The notes: generated from the letters alone by a model not told the origin. 64,000 bases of DNA from Geodermatophilus tzadiensis (GCF_003002915.1 NZ_PVTG01000001.1:186001-250000), one strand, 5' to 3'; counted from the first letter of the stretch, positions 26,270-37,440 are shown. A program made the numbers and translations.

Positions 26270-27652
26270 TCAGCGCACCGACTCGGTGAGCGCGGCGACC
26301 TCCTGCTCGACGAGGTCGGCGAGCACGTCGACGTCGCCGACCCCGTCGCGGTCGGCGTTGAGACCGACGTAGACGTGCCCGTCGTAGCTGGTCATGCCCA
26401 CGGCCAGGCCCTGGCCGCCCAGCAGCGGCACGACGGGGAAGACCTCCAGCATCCGCGCGCCCGCCGCGTACAGCGGCACCTGCGGGCCGGGCACGTTGGT
26501 GACGACGAGGTTGAACAGCCGCCGCGACAGGCCCCGGGCCGCGCGGGCGCCGAGCGCGTGCAGCGTCGGCGGGGCGAAGCCGGTGAGCGCGATGAGCGTG
26601 TCGGCGCGCACCGAGCGGCCGGAGTGGGTGACCCCGCGCATCGCGTAGCTCAGCCGCGCCAGGCGCACCCACGGGTTGGGCTCCCCCACCGGGAGGTCGA
26701 CGAGGTGGGCCGACACGCTGCTGCCGGGGAGCTCCTGGTCCTCACCCTGCTCCGACACGGGCACCAGCGCCCGGATCGCCGTCGAGGCCAGCACCGGCTC
26801 GCCGCGGGAGAGCAGCCAGTCGCGCATCGCCCCGGTGAGCACGGTGAGCAGCACGTCGTTGACCGTCCCGCCGTGGGCCTTGCGGATGCTCCGCAGGTCC
26901 TCGAGGGACGCCCGCGCGACCGCGACCCGGCGCTGCCGGCCGACCGTCCGGTTGAGCGGGCCGTGCCGCGGGGGCACGACCGCCGACTGCGCGGCCCGGA
27001 CGAGCCCGCCGGCGACGCCGCGGACGCGGGCGGTGGTCGAGCGCAGGTCACCGACCGCCGACCAGGCCCCCTCCACGGCCGACGCCGGCCGCTGCACGTA
27101 CTCGCCGAAGGCGTCGAGCACCAGCTCCACGCGCCCCGGCAGCCGGCGCGGCGCCCAGTCGTCCGTGGGCGGGACGGCGACGTCCGGCGCCGGCTCGAGC
27201 AGCACCTGGGCGATGTCCACCGCGCCGAGGCCGTCGACCAGCGCCGGGTGCGTCTTGGTGACCACCGCGACCCGCCCCTCGGCCAGACCCTCGACGAGGT
27301 AGACCTCCCACAGGGGGCGGTTGCGGTCGAGAGGACGCGAGGTCACCCGCGACACCAGGTCCAGCAGTTGCTGCTGGGTGCCCGGGCGCGGCACCGCCGA
27401 GCGCCGCACGTGGTAGGCCACGTCGAAGTCCGGGTCGTCGGCCCACACCGGGTTGGCCAGGCGCCCGGGCACCTGCACGATCCGCTGCCGGTAGCGCGGC
27501 ACCAGGGGCAGCCGGGCCTCCACCAGGTCGGCGAGGGCGTCCAGGCCGCCCGCCACCGGCTCGAGGACCAGCACGCCGGCGACGTGCAGCGGGGCGCCGT
27601 CGTCCTCCAGGTAGAGGAACGACGCGTCCAGGGTGCTCAACCGCTCGGTCAT
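26270..27652 (-). CDS. WS/DGAT-family O-acyltransferase with altered active site
   Basis: A 460-residue protein of the wax ester synthase/diacylglycerol acyltransferase family. It has the N-terminal LSTLDASFLYLEDDGAPLHV motif, the PLWEVYLVEGL block, the NDVLLTVLTGAMRDWL block and the C-terminal NVPGPQVPLYAAG block. The HHxxxDG catalytic motif reads HPALVDG, so the second histidine, which is the catalytic base in studied enzymes, is proline. The ATG at 27652 matches the family start. It may be a weak or altered enzyme or a structural relative. Proposed membrane-surface location is by family. Confidence 0.9.
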   Translation of the reverse strand: MTERLSTLDASFLYLEDDGAPLHVAGVLVLEPVAGGLDALADLVEARLPLVPRYRQRIVQVPGRLANPVWADDPDFDVAYHVRRSAVPRPGTQQQLLDLVSRVTSRPLDRNRPLWEVYLVEGLAEGRVAVVTKTHPALVDGLGAVDIAQVLLEPAPDVAVPPTDDWAPRRLPGRVELVLDAFGEYVQRPASAVEGAWSAVGDLRSTTARVRGVAGGLVRAAQSAVVPPRHGPLNRTVGRQRRVAVARASLEDLRSIRKAHGGTVNDVLLTVLTGAMRDWLLSRGEPVLASTAIRALVPVSEQGEDQELPGSSVSAHLVDLPVGEPNPWVRLARLSYAMRGVTHSGRSVRADTLIALTGFAPPTLHALGARAARGLSRRLFNLVVTNVPGPQVPLYAAGARMLEVFPVVPLLGGQGLAVGMTSYDGHVYVGLNADRDGVGDVDVLADLVEQEVAALTESVR

Positions 27653-27702
27653 CGTCCCCCTCCGGATCGGGCCCCCACGCTACGGGGCGGCCGCGACGGC
27701 GG

Positions 27703-28992
27703 TCACCCCGCGCGACGGCCCCGCCGCCGACCGGCTGCCGGCTCGGGTACGCGCGCCAGCCCGGCGGCCAGCGACCGCAGCCCCGCGCGCAGCGGCGACC
27801 CGGCCGCCACCTCGGCCAGGGTGCGGCCGGACGCGAGCACGGCGTCGGTGGCCCGCCGGTCGGCGGGCAGGAAGGCGCGGACCGGCCGGCCGGCGAAGCG
27901 CTCCAGCGCCTCGGCGATCTCCCGGTGCGGGTCGCCGGGCACCGGCCCGCGCCGGACCTGGTTGACCACCACCGCGGGCTCGACCTCGGGCAGCACGTCG
28001 CGGAGCTGCCCGAGCGCCCGGATGGTGCGCTGCAGGGCGACGGGGTCGGCGCCGCTGACGCACAGCACCTCGTCCGCCTCCTCCAGCACGGTGAGGGTCG
28101 CCCCGTTGCGGCGGGGCGCGGCGGTGTCGAAGGACAGCTCCTCGTCCTCCTCGAGGTTGAAGGCGCAGTCGACCACGGTGAGGTCGGCGACCCGCCGGGC
28201 CTCCGCCAGCACGGCGGCGACCGCACGCGGGCGCAGCTCCGGCCAGCGGTCGGCGCGCGCCAGCCCGGTGAGCACGCCCAGGTGCGGGCGCACCGACCAG
28301 GCGAGGCGGCCGAGCGCCGCCTCGTCGAGGGTGCCCGCGGCCGCCTGCCGCGCGGCACCGGCGAGCCCCGGCGACTCGTCGAGCAGGCCGAGGACCTGGG
28401 CGACCACGCCCCCGTACACGTCGGCGTCGACGAGCAGGGTGCGCACGCCCAGCCGGGCGGCCTCGTCGGCCAGGCCGACGGCGACCGTCGTCCGGCCCGG
28501 CGCACCGGTCGGTCCCCACACGGCCACCACCCGCCCACCCGGCGGACGCCGCGCACCGGAGGTCGGCTCGGGGACGTCGCGGGCGGGCAGCGCCGCGCGC
28601 GGGTCGGCGACGTCGCGTCCGGTGGGCAGCCGGCCGGCCACGGCCTCGCGCAGCGTGCGGACGACCTCCTCCGGGGAGGCGTCGGCCGGCAGCACGGTGG
28701 CGACGCCGAGTGCGCGGAGGCGCTCGGCCGCACGCTCGTCGCCGGGGTCGGCCAGCCCGACGACGGCGACGCCGGCCGCCGCGAGCCGGGCGACCGCCTC
28801 GCCGTCGAGCCGCCGCAGGTCGGCCGAGAGCAGCGCGGCCTGCGCCGTGCCGGTGGCCGCGGTGGCGAGCAGGTCGGGAGCGTCGACGCAGCGGCGGACG
28901 ACGGTCACCCCGTGGTCGGCGCGGTCCAGGGCGCCGACGAGCGCGGACTCCCACGCCGCCCCGGTGACGGCGGTGACCACCTGCAGCGCCAT
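27703..28992 (-). CDS. CpaE/TadZ-like ParA-family ATPase
   Basis: A 429-residue protein. An N-terminal receiver-like domain (about 1-120) precedes a ParA/MinD ATPase domain. The deviant Walker A reads GPTGAPGRTT, so the usual glycine-lysine-threonine lysine is arginine, as in several TadZ-like proteins. LLVDADVYGGVV supplies the Walker A' aspartate, and VVDCAFNL the Walker B. CpaE/TadZ proteins place the Flp/Tad pilus machine at a pole. Its ATG overlaps by 1 bp the stop of the SAF-protein gene, as in cpaB-cpaE operons. No pilin or secretion ATPase gene is near. Confidence 0.82.
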   Translation of the reverse strand: MALQVVTAVTGAAWESALVGALDRADHGVTVVRRCVDAPDLLATAATGTAQAALLSADLRRLDGEAVARLAAAGVAVVGLADPGDERAAERLRALGVATVLPADASPEEVVRTLREAVAGRLPTGRDVADPRAALPARDVPEPTSGARRPPGGRVVAVWGPTGAPGRTTVAVGLADEAARLGVRTLLVDADVYGGVVAQVLGLLDESPGLAGAARQAAAGTLDEAALGRLAWSVRPHLGVLTGLARADRWPELRPRAVAAVLAEARRVADLTVVDCAFNLEEDEELSFDTAAPRRNGATLTVLEEADEVLCVSGADPVALQRTIRALGQLRDVLPEVEPAVVVNQVRRGPVPGDPHREIAEALERFAGRPVRAFLPADRRATDAVLASGRTLAEVAAGSPLRAGLRSLAAGLARVPEPAAGRRRGRRAG

Positions 28993-29915
28993 CAGGCCGT
29001 CGGCCCGGCCGGTGCGGCGGGCGCCGGCGCGGCACCCGGGTCCGGGGCCGGCACGGCAGGGACGGCGCCGGGCGGTGCCGCCGGCGGCACCGGGGCAGGC
29101 GCGGGAGCGGGCGTCGGTGCGGGTACCGGCGCGGTCGCGGTCCCCGTCGTCGGCGAGGCGGACGGCCGGGCCGGGGACGGCGTGGCGGCGGCGTCCGGGC
29201 GGGCGTCGGGACCAGCACCGGGACCGGCGTCGGGACCGGCATCGACCGACCCGTGCACGACCACGACCAGCGGCCGCCCGCCGATCGCGCCGAGCACCCC
29301 GGGCGCCTCGGCCGCCGGGACGGAGACGACCACCTGGACGGTCGTGGTCGCCGTCGACAGGACACCCTCGGCGCGGCCGCTCACCGCCTGCACCGGCGCC
29401 GCCCGCACGACAAGGACGACGCCCTCCCCGGTCGTCGTGCCCGCGGGGTCGGTGACGCCGTACACGTCGACCACCTGCCCTCGCTCGAGCCCCGGCGGGA
29501 CGTAGCCGGCCTGCACCGGGAGGGCCACCTGCACCAGCTCCTGCGGCTCCTCGAGCGCGGTGCGCGGCAGCAGCTCGCCCGCCCGCACGGCCCGTGCCAG
29601 GGTGCGGCCCGCAGGGTCGGTGCCGGTGGAGAGGTAGGCGCCGGCCGCGTCGCCGAGCCGGACGTCGACGGCGACCAGGTCGCCCGCCCCCAGCACGGTG
29701 CCGGCCGCCAGGTCACCGGCCACCGACCACACCGGCACGGTGGCGTCGGCGGCGGTGACCACCCGGGCGCCGAGCAGCACCGAGCCGAGCACGAGCAGCA
29801 CGCCGAGCACCAGGCGCAGGTCCAGCCAGCGCGGCGGGCGGACCCGGCGGGGCACCGGGCCGGTCGCGGGCTCGTCGGCGGCTGCGGCCGGGGCCGTGCG
29901 GGTCGCAGCGCTCAC
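28992..29915 (-). CDS. SAF-domain, CpaB/RcpC-like periplasmic protein
   Basis: A 307-residue protein. One transmembrane helix (LVLGVLLVLGSVLLGARVV, about 35-53) leads into a SAF domain (DLAAGTVLGAGDLVAVDVRL) and a RcpC-like domain (PPGLERGQVVDVYGV). The last 90 residues are almost only proline, alanine, glycine and threonine, probably an extended wall-spanning tail. CpaB proteins are part of the Flp pilus base. Here the gene pairs with the CpaE-like ATPase gene (1-bp overlap). The GTG start at 29915 is divergent from the HTH gene. Confidence 0.85.
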   Translation of the reverse strand: MSAATRTAPAAAADEPATGPVPRRVRPPRWLDLRLVLGVLLVLGSVLLGARVVTAADATVPVWSVAGDLAAGTVLGAGDLVAVDVRLGDAAGAYLSTGTDPAGRTLARAVRAGELLPRTALEEPQELVQVALPVQAGYVPPGLERGQVVDVYGVTDPAGTTTGEGVVLVVRAAPVQAVSGRAEGVLSTATTTVQVVVSVPAAEAPGVLGAIGGRPLVVVVHGSVDAGPDAGPGAGPDARPDAAATPSPARPSASPTTGTATAPVPAPTPAPAPAPVPPAAPPGAVPAVPAPDPGAAPAPAAPAGPTA

Positions 29916-30001
29916 CCGGCGTCTCCTCCTCGTCGCGGGGGCTCCCCCGGATCCCCGCCGTCCCGGCGGAGGTACCTCGCGGCCGGCGGTCCGGCGCGGT
30001 C

Positions 30002-30066
30002 GGACGCAGATGATGCGCTACGGACGCAGGTGCGTGCACCGGCTGTCCACACGTTCGGGTGTGGAC
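30002..30066 (+). promoter_or_regulatory. Candidate operator: 20-bp-spaced direct repeats plus an 8-bp inverted repeat
   Basis: GGACGCAG occurs at 30002-30009 and 30022-30029, exactly 20 bp apart (two helical turns, same face). A perfect inverted repeat GTCCACAC/GTGTGGAC follows at 30045-30052 and 30059-30066 with a 6-bp loop. These lie between the SAF gene and the HTH gene. BldC-type proteins bind direct repeats in a head-to-tail manner, so self-control by the HTH protein is a fair guess. Confidence 0.45.
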
Positions 30067-30124
30067 GGGATGCGCCCGGGTGAGTGCGGTCCTGACAGAC
30101 TGACCGCGAACGGACGGAGACCCC

Positions 30125-30439
30125 ATGCCCTCACCGCGGTTCCTGACCCTCGACGACGTCGCCGAGATCCTCAACGTCTCCTGGTCGCAGGCCTACGCGC
30201 TCGTGCGGCGCCGGGAGCTGATCGCCATCCAGATCGGCGGCCGCGGTCAGTGGCGGGTCGAGGTCGACGAGCTCGAGCGCTTCATCCAGCAGAAGTACGC
30301 CGAGGCACGGGCCGGCGCGGTGCCCGCCGCCGACGAGCTGACCGCCGCCCCGACCGCGGACGAGCAGCCCGAGTCCCCCGCCACGGCACCCGGGTCGGCA
30401 CCCGAGCCGGCGCCCGCCCGGAGCCGCCGCCGCGGCTGA
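30125..30439 (+). CDS. BldC-like helix-turn-helix (MerR-type DNA-binding) regulator
   Basis: A 104-residue protein with a winged HTH at about 5-60 (LTLDDVAEILNVSWSQAYALVRR, then the wing GGRGQWRVEVDELERFIQQ). This is the excisionase/BldC fold. A disordered proline/alanine tail of about 40 residues ends in an arginine patch. BldC in Streptomyces is 68 residues and controls development, so the tail is extra. The gene is divergent from the cpaB-cpaE-like pair and likely controls it. The ATG at 30125 follows a GGACGGAGA site. Confidence 0.82.
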   Translation: MPSPRFLTLDDVAEILNVSWSQAYALVRRRELIAIQIGGRGQWRVEVDELERFIQQKYAEARAGAVPAADELTAAPTADEQPESPATAPGSAPEPAPARSRRRG

Positions 30440-30442
30440 GCC

Positions 30443-31006
30443 TCAGGCGGTGCCGGGCGCCAGCGTCCGCACCGCCACCACGGCGCCGAGCGCCACCGCG
30501 CGCACCGCGCGGACCGCGCCGGCCCGGCGGAAGTCGTCGGCGGCGTGCTCGGCCAGCTCGACGAAGTCGGCGCCCACCCGGTCGAGCGTCCCGGTCAGCA
30601 CGCCGTCGTCGTCGAGCACCACGGTCACCGGACTGCGGTCGCGCACCAGCCCGCGCAGCACCCGCCGCAGGTCCACCGTCACCGGCGACCCCGCCTCCGG
30701 CGCCGCCGTCGCGCGCACCAGCCCGGCCACCGCCAGCACGGCCGGCAGGGCGACCAGCACCTCGCGGCCGGCGTCGTCCTCGAGCAGCAGCCAGTCCGGC
30801 CCCCGCTCGGCCAGCCGCCCGGCCACCTCCCCCGCGCCACGGCAGCGCAGCGACACGCGGCGGCCCAGCGCGCCGCCGAGCCGGTCGGCCAGCCGGACCG
30901 CGCCGGTCTCCGCGCGCGCCCGGGAGGGCAGCTGCGCCCACTCCTCGGCCGCCTCGGCCGCCTCGAACTCCGCCTGCAGGTCGGCGAACAACTGCTGCCA
31001 GCGCAT
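30443..31006 (-). CDS. Hypothetical actinobacterial protein
   Basis: A 187-residue protein of unknown family. It begins RWQQLFADLQAEFEAAE, a helix rich in acid and alanine, and the rest alternates strands and helices with two repeated-looking sheets (RLAERGPDWLLLEDD, VVLDDDGVLTGTLDRVG). The strand pattern resembles Sm/LSm-like or SH3-like barrels with a GTLDRVGADFVELAEH segment, so a small beta-barrel is plausible. Converges with the HTH gene (3-bp gap). The ATG at 31006 is chosen, since the longer frame upstream covers the LysM gene on the other strand. Confidence 0.7.
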   Translation of the reverse strand: MRWQQLFADLQAEFEAAEAAEEWAQLPSRARAETGAVRLADRLGGALGRRVSLRCRGAGEVAGRLAERGPDWLLLEDDAGREVLVALPAVLAVAGLVRATAAPEAGSPVTVDLRRVLRGLVRDRSPVTVVLDDDGVLTGTLDRVGADFVELAEHAADDFRRAGAVRAVRAVALGAVVAVRTLAPGTA

Positions 31007-31094
31007 GACTCCGAGCCTAGATGCACACTGACTCTTGCGTTTGGATGCGTTTGCTTGCTTCAGTACCTCGTCGCCCGCACCTGAGGAGGTCCCC

Positions 31095-31784
31095 GTGTCG
31101 ATCCGTCGACTCGCCGCCACGACGGCGGCCATGGCGGCCGTCGCCGCGGTCCTGGGGGTGCTCACCCCCGACCTCGACCGGCTGGTCCCGCCCGGTGGCG
31201 ACCTCCAGCGGGTCGTCGACGTCGCCGGTCCCGAGGCGCTGCTGCTCGGCGGGGTCGCGGCCCTGGCCTGGGCCGTGTGGGCCTGGGGCGCTCTCGGCCT
31301 GGCGCTCACCGCCCTCTCCGCGCTGCCCGGGTGGGCCGGCGCGGTGGCCGGCGTGCTGCTGCGCCGGGTGCTGCCCGCGTCGGGACGGCACGCCGCCGCA
31401 CTGGCCCTCGGCATCGGGCTGACCACCGTCGTCGCGCTGCCCGGGCCGTCCGCGGCACCGGCGCCGGCGGTGGTCGCGACCGCCGGCGCGGAGAGCCCGA
31501 CCGGCGTGCCCGACTGGACGGCCGGCCCCGCGGCTGCGGTGCCGGGGACGGCACCGGTCGCCGTCCCCGACTGGCCGGCCCCCACGCCCGGCGACCACGT
31601 CGTCCTGCGCGGCGAGTGCCTGTGGTCGATCGCCGAGGCCGACCTGCGGGCGCGCACCGGCGCCGAGCCCGGGGACGGCGAGGTTGCCGCCGCCGTCGGC
31701 CGGTGGTGGGCGGCCAACGCGGCCGTCATCGGCGACGACCCCGACCTGCTGCTGCCCGGGCAGGTGCTGCGCCCGCCGTCCTGA
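31095..31784 (+). CDS. LysM-domain membrane protein
   Basis: A 229-residue protein. About three N-terminal hydrophobic helices (residues 5-110) are followed by a proline-rich linker and a C-terminal LysM-like domain of about 65 residues (HVVLRGECLWSIAEADL to LLLPGQVLRPPS). LysM binds peptidoglycan, so the protein probably links membrane and wall. The GTG at 31095 has a GAGGAGGT site. The next gene follows after 70 bp. Proteins of this shape sit beside cpaB/cpaE-like genes in other actinobacteria, as I recall; the partnership is inferred. Confidence 0.82.
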   Translation: MSIRRLAATTAAMAAVAAVLGVLTPDLDRLVPPGGDLQRVVDVAGPEALLLGGVAALAWAVWAWGALGLALTALSALPGWAGAVAGVLLRRVLPASGRHAAALALGIGLTTVVALPGPSAAPAPAVVATAGAESPTGVPDWTAGPAAAVPGTAPVAVPDWPAPTPGDHVVLRGECLWSIAEADLRARTGAEPGDGEVAAAVGRWWAANAAVIGDDPDLLLPGQVLRPPS

Positions 31785-31854
31785 GCCCGCTCCGCCACCG
31801 CCGACGACGGCCGCTCCCCCGGCCCGTCCCCGCCGTCCGACCCCGGGAGCCCCC

Positions 31855-32400
31855 GTGTCCGCACCCGTCGTCCCCCCGCCCGCACCCGCGCCGCTGCGCC
31901 GGCTGCACCTGGCCGTCGTCCCGGCCCTGCACCCGGCCCTCGACGGCCCGGCCGTGCCGCTGGTCGACCCCGCCACCCCGCCGCCGCGGCCGCCGCACCG
32001 GCCCGGCCCGCGTCCGAGCCCGCCGGGGGTGCACCGGGCACCGGTCGACCCCTTCGGCCCGGCCTGGTCGGTGCGCGCCGACCTGCCCGACCCGCGCGCG
32101 GCCGGGCGCACGCTGTTCACCACCGTGCTGGAGGCGCTGGCCGGCCGGCGGCCGCTGTCGCAGGTGCAGCGGCTCACCACGCCGGGCGTCCACGCGGCGC
32201 TCGTCCGCGGACGGCGGCCGGCCTGGTGCACGAGCGGCACCGCGCCGCTGCTGTTGGGCCCGGTGCACGTGTGCGAACCGGTCGACGGCGTGGCCGAGGT
32301 CAGCGCCGTGGCCCGCCGGGGCGGCCGGGCGCACGCGGTGGCCGCGCGGCTCGAGGGCGTCGACGGGCGCTGGCGCTGCACCGCCCTGTCGATCGGCTGA
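31855..32400 (+). CDS. Rv3235-family protein (DUF6459)
   Basis: A 181-residue protein. The N-terminal half is proline-rich and disordered. The C-terminal half has the family's pattern: LFTTVLEALAGRRPLSQVQRLTTPGVHAAL, a tryptophan/cysteine segment, and a closing DGRWRCTALSIG. M. tuberculosis has Rv3235 upstream of SecA1 in the same order. The GTG at 31855 is used. A relation to protein export through SecA has been suggested only by location; there is no motif that proves it. Confidence 0.82.
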   Translation: MSAPVVPPPAPAPLRRLHLAVVPALHPALDGPAVPLVDPATPPPRPPHRPGPRPSPPGVHRAPVDPFGPAWSVRADLPDPRAAGRTLFTTVLEALAGRRPLSQVQRLTTPGVHAALVRGRRPAWCTSGTAPLLLGPVHVCEPVDGVAEVSAVARRGGRAHAVAARLEGVDGRWRCTALSIG

Positions 32401-32417
32401 CCGGGGCGGGTCCCGCG

Positions 32418-32459
32418 GTGACGGCGGGCGGGGACCGGGAGGTCCCCGCCCGCCGTCAC
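32418..32459. terminator. Bidirectional hairpin between the Rv3235-family gene and secA
   Basis: A perfect 19-bp inverted repeat (32418-32436 with 32441-32459) with a GGGA loop lies between the converging stops. It is long and GC-rich with no T-run, and can end transcription from both sides. Confidence 0.9.
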
Positions 32460-32475
32460 CGGAGGGAGCGCGGCC

Positions 32476-35571
<3,096 letters not shown>

Positions 35572-35625
35572 CAGCGTAGGCGGCTCCCGCGGCGAGTCGG
35601 GGAGGCAGCGCCCGGTCCCGGGCGG

Positions 35626-36327
35626 TCAGCGGCGGACCAGCCGCTTCTCCCCCGGGTCGAGCACGACCTCCCGCGCCCCCTCGCGCAGCCCGTCGAGGAC
35701 GGCGGCCACGACCTCGTCGCGGTCGTGCCCGGCGGGCAGCCGCGGCGGGGTCCCGGCGAGCGCCCGGTCGACCAGGCCGGTGTCGACGTGCGGGGGCCGC
35801 ACGTCGAGCACGGCGACCGACCGGCTGCGCAGCTCGCGCCGCAGCACCGCGGCCCACGCCGAGAGCGCGGCCTTGCTCGCCGAGTACTCGGCCATGCCCA
35901 GCGTCGGGGCGTCGGCCACGATCGCCGACAGGAGCACCACGGCACCGCCGTCGGCCAGGTGCGGCAGCGCGGCGCGCACCAGGCTCATCGGGGCGAGCGT
36001 GTTGACCGCGAACAGCTCCTCGGTGACGGCGTCGTCGGCGTCGGCGGCCGGCCCGAAGGCCACCACGCCCCAGGCGACGACGACGGCGTCCAGGCCGCCC
36101 AGGGCGTCGGCGGCCGCGTCCACCGCGCCGCGCACGGACTGCACGTCGACCGCGTCGGCCGCGCGGGCCGGGACACCGCCGAGCTCGCCGGCCAGCGCCT
36201 GCAGCCGCCCCTCGTCCCGCCCGGTGAGCGCCACCCGCGCGCCGGCCCCGGCCAGCGCCCGCGCCAGCTCGCCGCCCAGCACGCCCGTCGCACCGGCCAC
36301 CAGCACCCGCGCCCCCGCCAGCTCCAC
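35626..36327 (-). CDS. Short-chain dehydrogenase/reductase (SDR)
   Basis: A 233-residue SDR. It has an NAD(P) loop VAGATGVLGGELA near the N-terminus, VVAWGVV in place of NNAG, the catalytic serine in LLSAIVADAP and the YSASK tyrosine/lysine pair. The NNAG change is common in small atypical SDRs. The GTG at 36327 is the start that keeps the Rossmann fold intact; the longer frame is shadow. Divergent from the PPOX gene with 42 bp between. Substrate unknown. Confidence 0.87.
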   Translation of the reverse strand: MELAGARVLVAGATGVLGGELARALAGAGARVALTGRDEGRLQALAGELGGVPARAADAVDVQSVRGAVDAAADALGGLDAVVVAWGVVAFGPAADADDAVTEELFAVNTLAPMSLVRAALPHLADGGAVVLLSAIVADAPTLGMAEYSASKAALSAWAAVLRRELRSRSVAVLDVRPPHVDTGLVDRALAGTPPRLPAGHDRDEVVAAVLDGLREGAREVVLDPGEKRLVRR

Positions 36328-36369
36328 GCCCGGCCGGTGCCCGTGCCGGAGGCCGCCTAACCTCCTGAC

Positions 36370-36762
36370 GTGGCCCACGACCTGCACGATCTCGGTCCGG
36401 AACTGCTCGGCTTCCTCACCGAGCGGCACCTGGCCACGCTGACCACGCTGCGCGCCGACGGCAGCCCGCACGTCGTGCCGGTCGGCGTCACCTACGACCC
36501 GGACACCCGCACCGCGCGCGTGATCACCTCCGCCGGCTCGGCCAAGGCCCGGCACGTGCGCGCCGGGCAGTCGCGGGTGGCCGTCTGCCAGGTCGACGGC
36601 CGCCGGTGGGTGACCCTCGAGGGCGCGGCGGTCGTGCGCGACGACCGGACCGCGGTCGCCGACGCCGAGGCGCGCTACGCGCGGCGCTACCGGCAGCCCC
36701 GGGAGAACCCGGCGCGGGTGGTCATCGAGATATCGGTCGACCGGGTCCTCGGCAACGCGTGA
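36370..36762 (+). CDS. PPOX-class (F420/FMN-binding split-barrel) protein
   Basis: A 130-residue split-barrel protein. It shows [40 protein letters not shown] and [10 protein letters not shown], the pattern of the F420-dependent TIGR03618-type reductases. Because fbiA and fbiB are in the same window, F420 is a likely cofactor. The family reduces a range of small substrates in the cytosol. Starts with GTG at 36370, 10 bp before the GNAT gene; they are likely one unit. Confidence 0.87.
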   Translation: MAHDLHDLGPELLGFLTERHLATLTTLRADGSPHVVPVGVTYDPDTRTARVITSAGSAKARHVRAGQSRVAVCQVDGRRWVTLEGAAVVRDDRTAVADAEARYARRYRQPRENPARVVIEISVDRVLGNA

Positions 36763-36772
36763 CCATCACGGC

Positions 36773-37396
36773 ATGACTGCTCCTCGGCCCCGTCCGGAGG
36801 CTCGTCGCGAGCGTGCGAGCGACGAGAGGGACGGGGTCCTCTCCCTGACCGGTGTCGACCTGACCACCGAGGTGGTGCGCACCGCCCGTCTGGTGCTGCG
36901 GCCCCACCGGCCGGACGACGCCGACGCCGTGTTCCGTGCCTGCCAGGACGCGGACACCCAGCGGTGGCTGCTGGCCCTGCCCGTGCCCTACACGCGCGAG
37001 GTGGCCGAGGAGTTCGTCACGGCGGTCTCACCACGCGGGCGCGCGGAGGGCCGGGAGCTGTCGTGTGCGATCGAGGCCGACGGCGAACTGGTCGGCTCCT
37101 GCGGTCTGCACCACCTGGAGGACGGGCGCCGGCTGGGCCCGGAGGTCGGCTACTGGATCGCGCCGTGGGCCCGCAGACGGGGCTACGCCACCGAGGCGGC
37201 CCGGGCACTGGCCGACTGGGCGCTGGACCGGGGCGCGCACCGGGTCCACCTGCTGGCCGACGTCCGCAACGGGACCTCCCAGGCGGTCGCCGAGCGGGCC
37301 GGCTTCGTCCGCGAGGGCGTCGTCCGCTCCTGCCTGTCCTACCGCGACGGGTCCCGGGCCGACGCCGTCCTGTTCGGCCGGCTGCCCGGCGACTGA
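36773..37396 (+). CDS. GNAT-family N-acetyltransferase (RimJ/RimL-like)
   Basis: Up to 207 residues. From about residue 35 it is a normal RimJ-like acetyltransferase: RTARLVLRPHRPDDADAVF, the acetyl-CoA loop region WARRRGYATEAARAL, and the closing NGTSQAVAERAGFVREG. The first 30 residues (RPRPEARRERASDERDG) are not family-like and are encoded by a nested hairpin of the dispersed repeat (36786-36840). Either the repeat inserted into the coding region, or translation starts downstream at one of the GTGs near 36870. Likely acetylates a protein N-terminus or small amine. Confidence 0.85.
   Translation: MTAPRPRPEARRERASDERDGVLSLTGVDLTTEVVRTARLVLRPHRPDDADAVFRACQDADTQRWLLALPVPYTREVAEEFVTAVSPRGRAEGRELSCAIEADGELVGSCGLHHLEDGRRLGPEVGYWIAPWARRRGYATEAARALADWALDRGAHRVHLLADVRNGTSQAVAERAGFVREGVVRSCLSYRDGSRADAVLFGRLPGD
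36786..36840. repeat. Nested hairpin of the dispersed repeat family (copy G) inside a GNAT reading frame
   Basis: Outer arms GGCCCCGTCC (36787-36796) and GGACGGGGTC (36829-36838) pair with one mismatch. Inside lie 8-bp arms CTCGTCGC (36801-36808) and GCGACGAG (36819-36826). On the minus strand it reads AGGACCCCGTCC...GGACGGGGCCG, the same frame as the stop-adjacent copies, yet no minus-strand stop is next to it. It is in frame with the plus-strand GNAT gene, adding about 20 charged residues. Confidence 0.65.
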
Positions 37397-37399
37397 CGT

Positions 37400-37434
37400 G
37401 GCAGAGGCCCGGCCGGTCGGGCCGGGCCCCTGCC
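37400..37434. terminator. Hairpin between converging GNAT and hpf genes
   Basis: Arms 37400-37414 and 37420-37434 pair over 15 bp with one mismatch, loop GGTCG. It begins 4 nt after the GNAT stop and ends 7 nt before the hpf stop, so it can serve both genes. Confidence 0.82.
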
Positions 37435-37440
37435 GCGGTG

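Noticed and set aside
28992..29260. Proline/alanine run in the SAF protein as a tandem repeat or phase-variable tract
   Set aside because: Codons vary and no exact DNA repeat unit is kept, so it is a low-complexity protein tail and not a VNTR.
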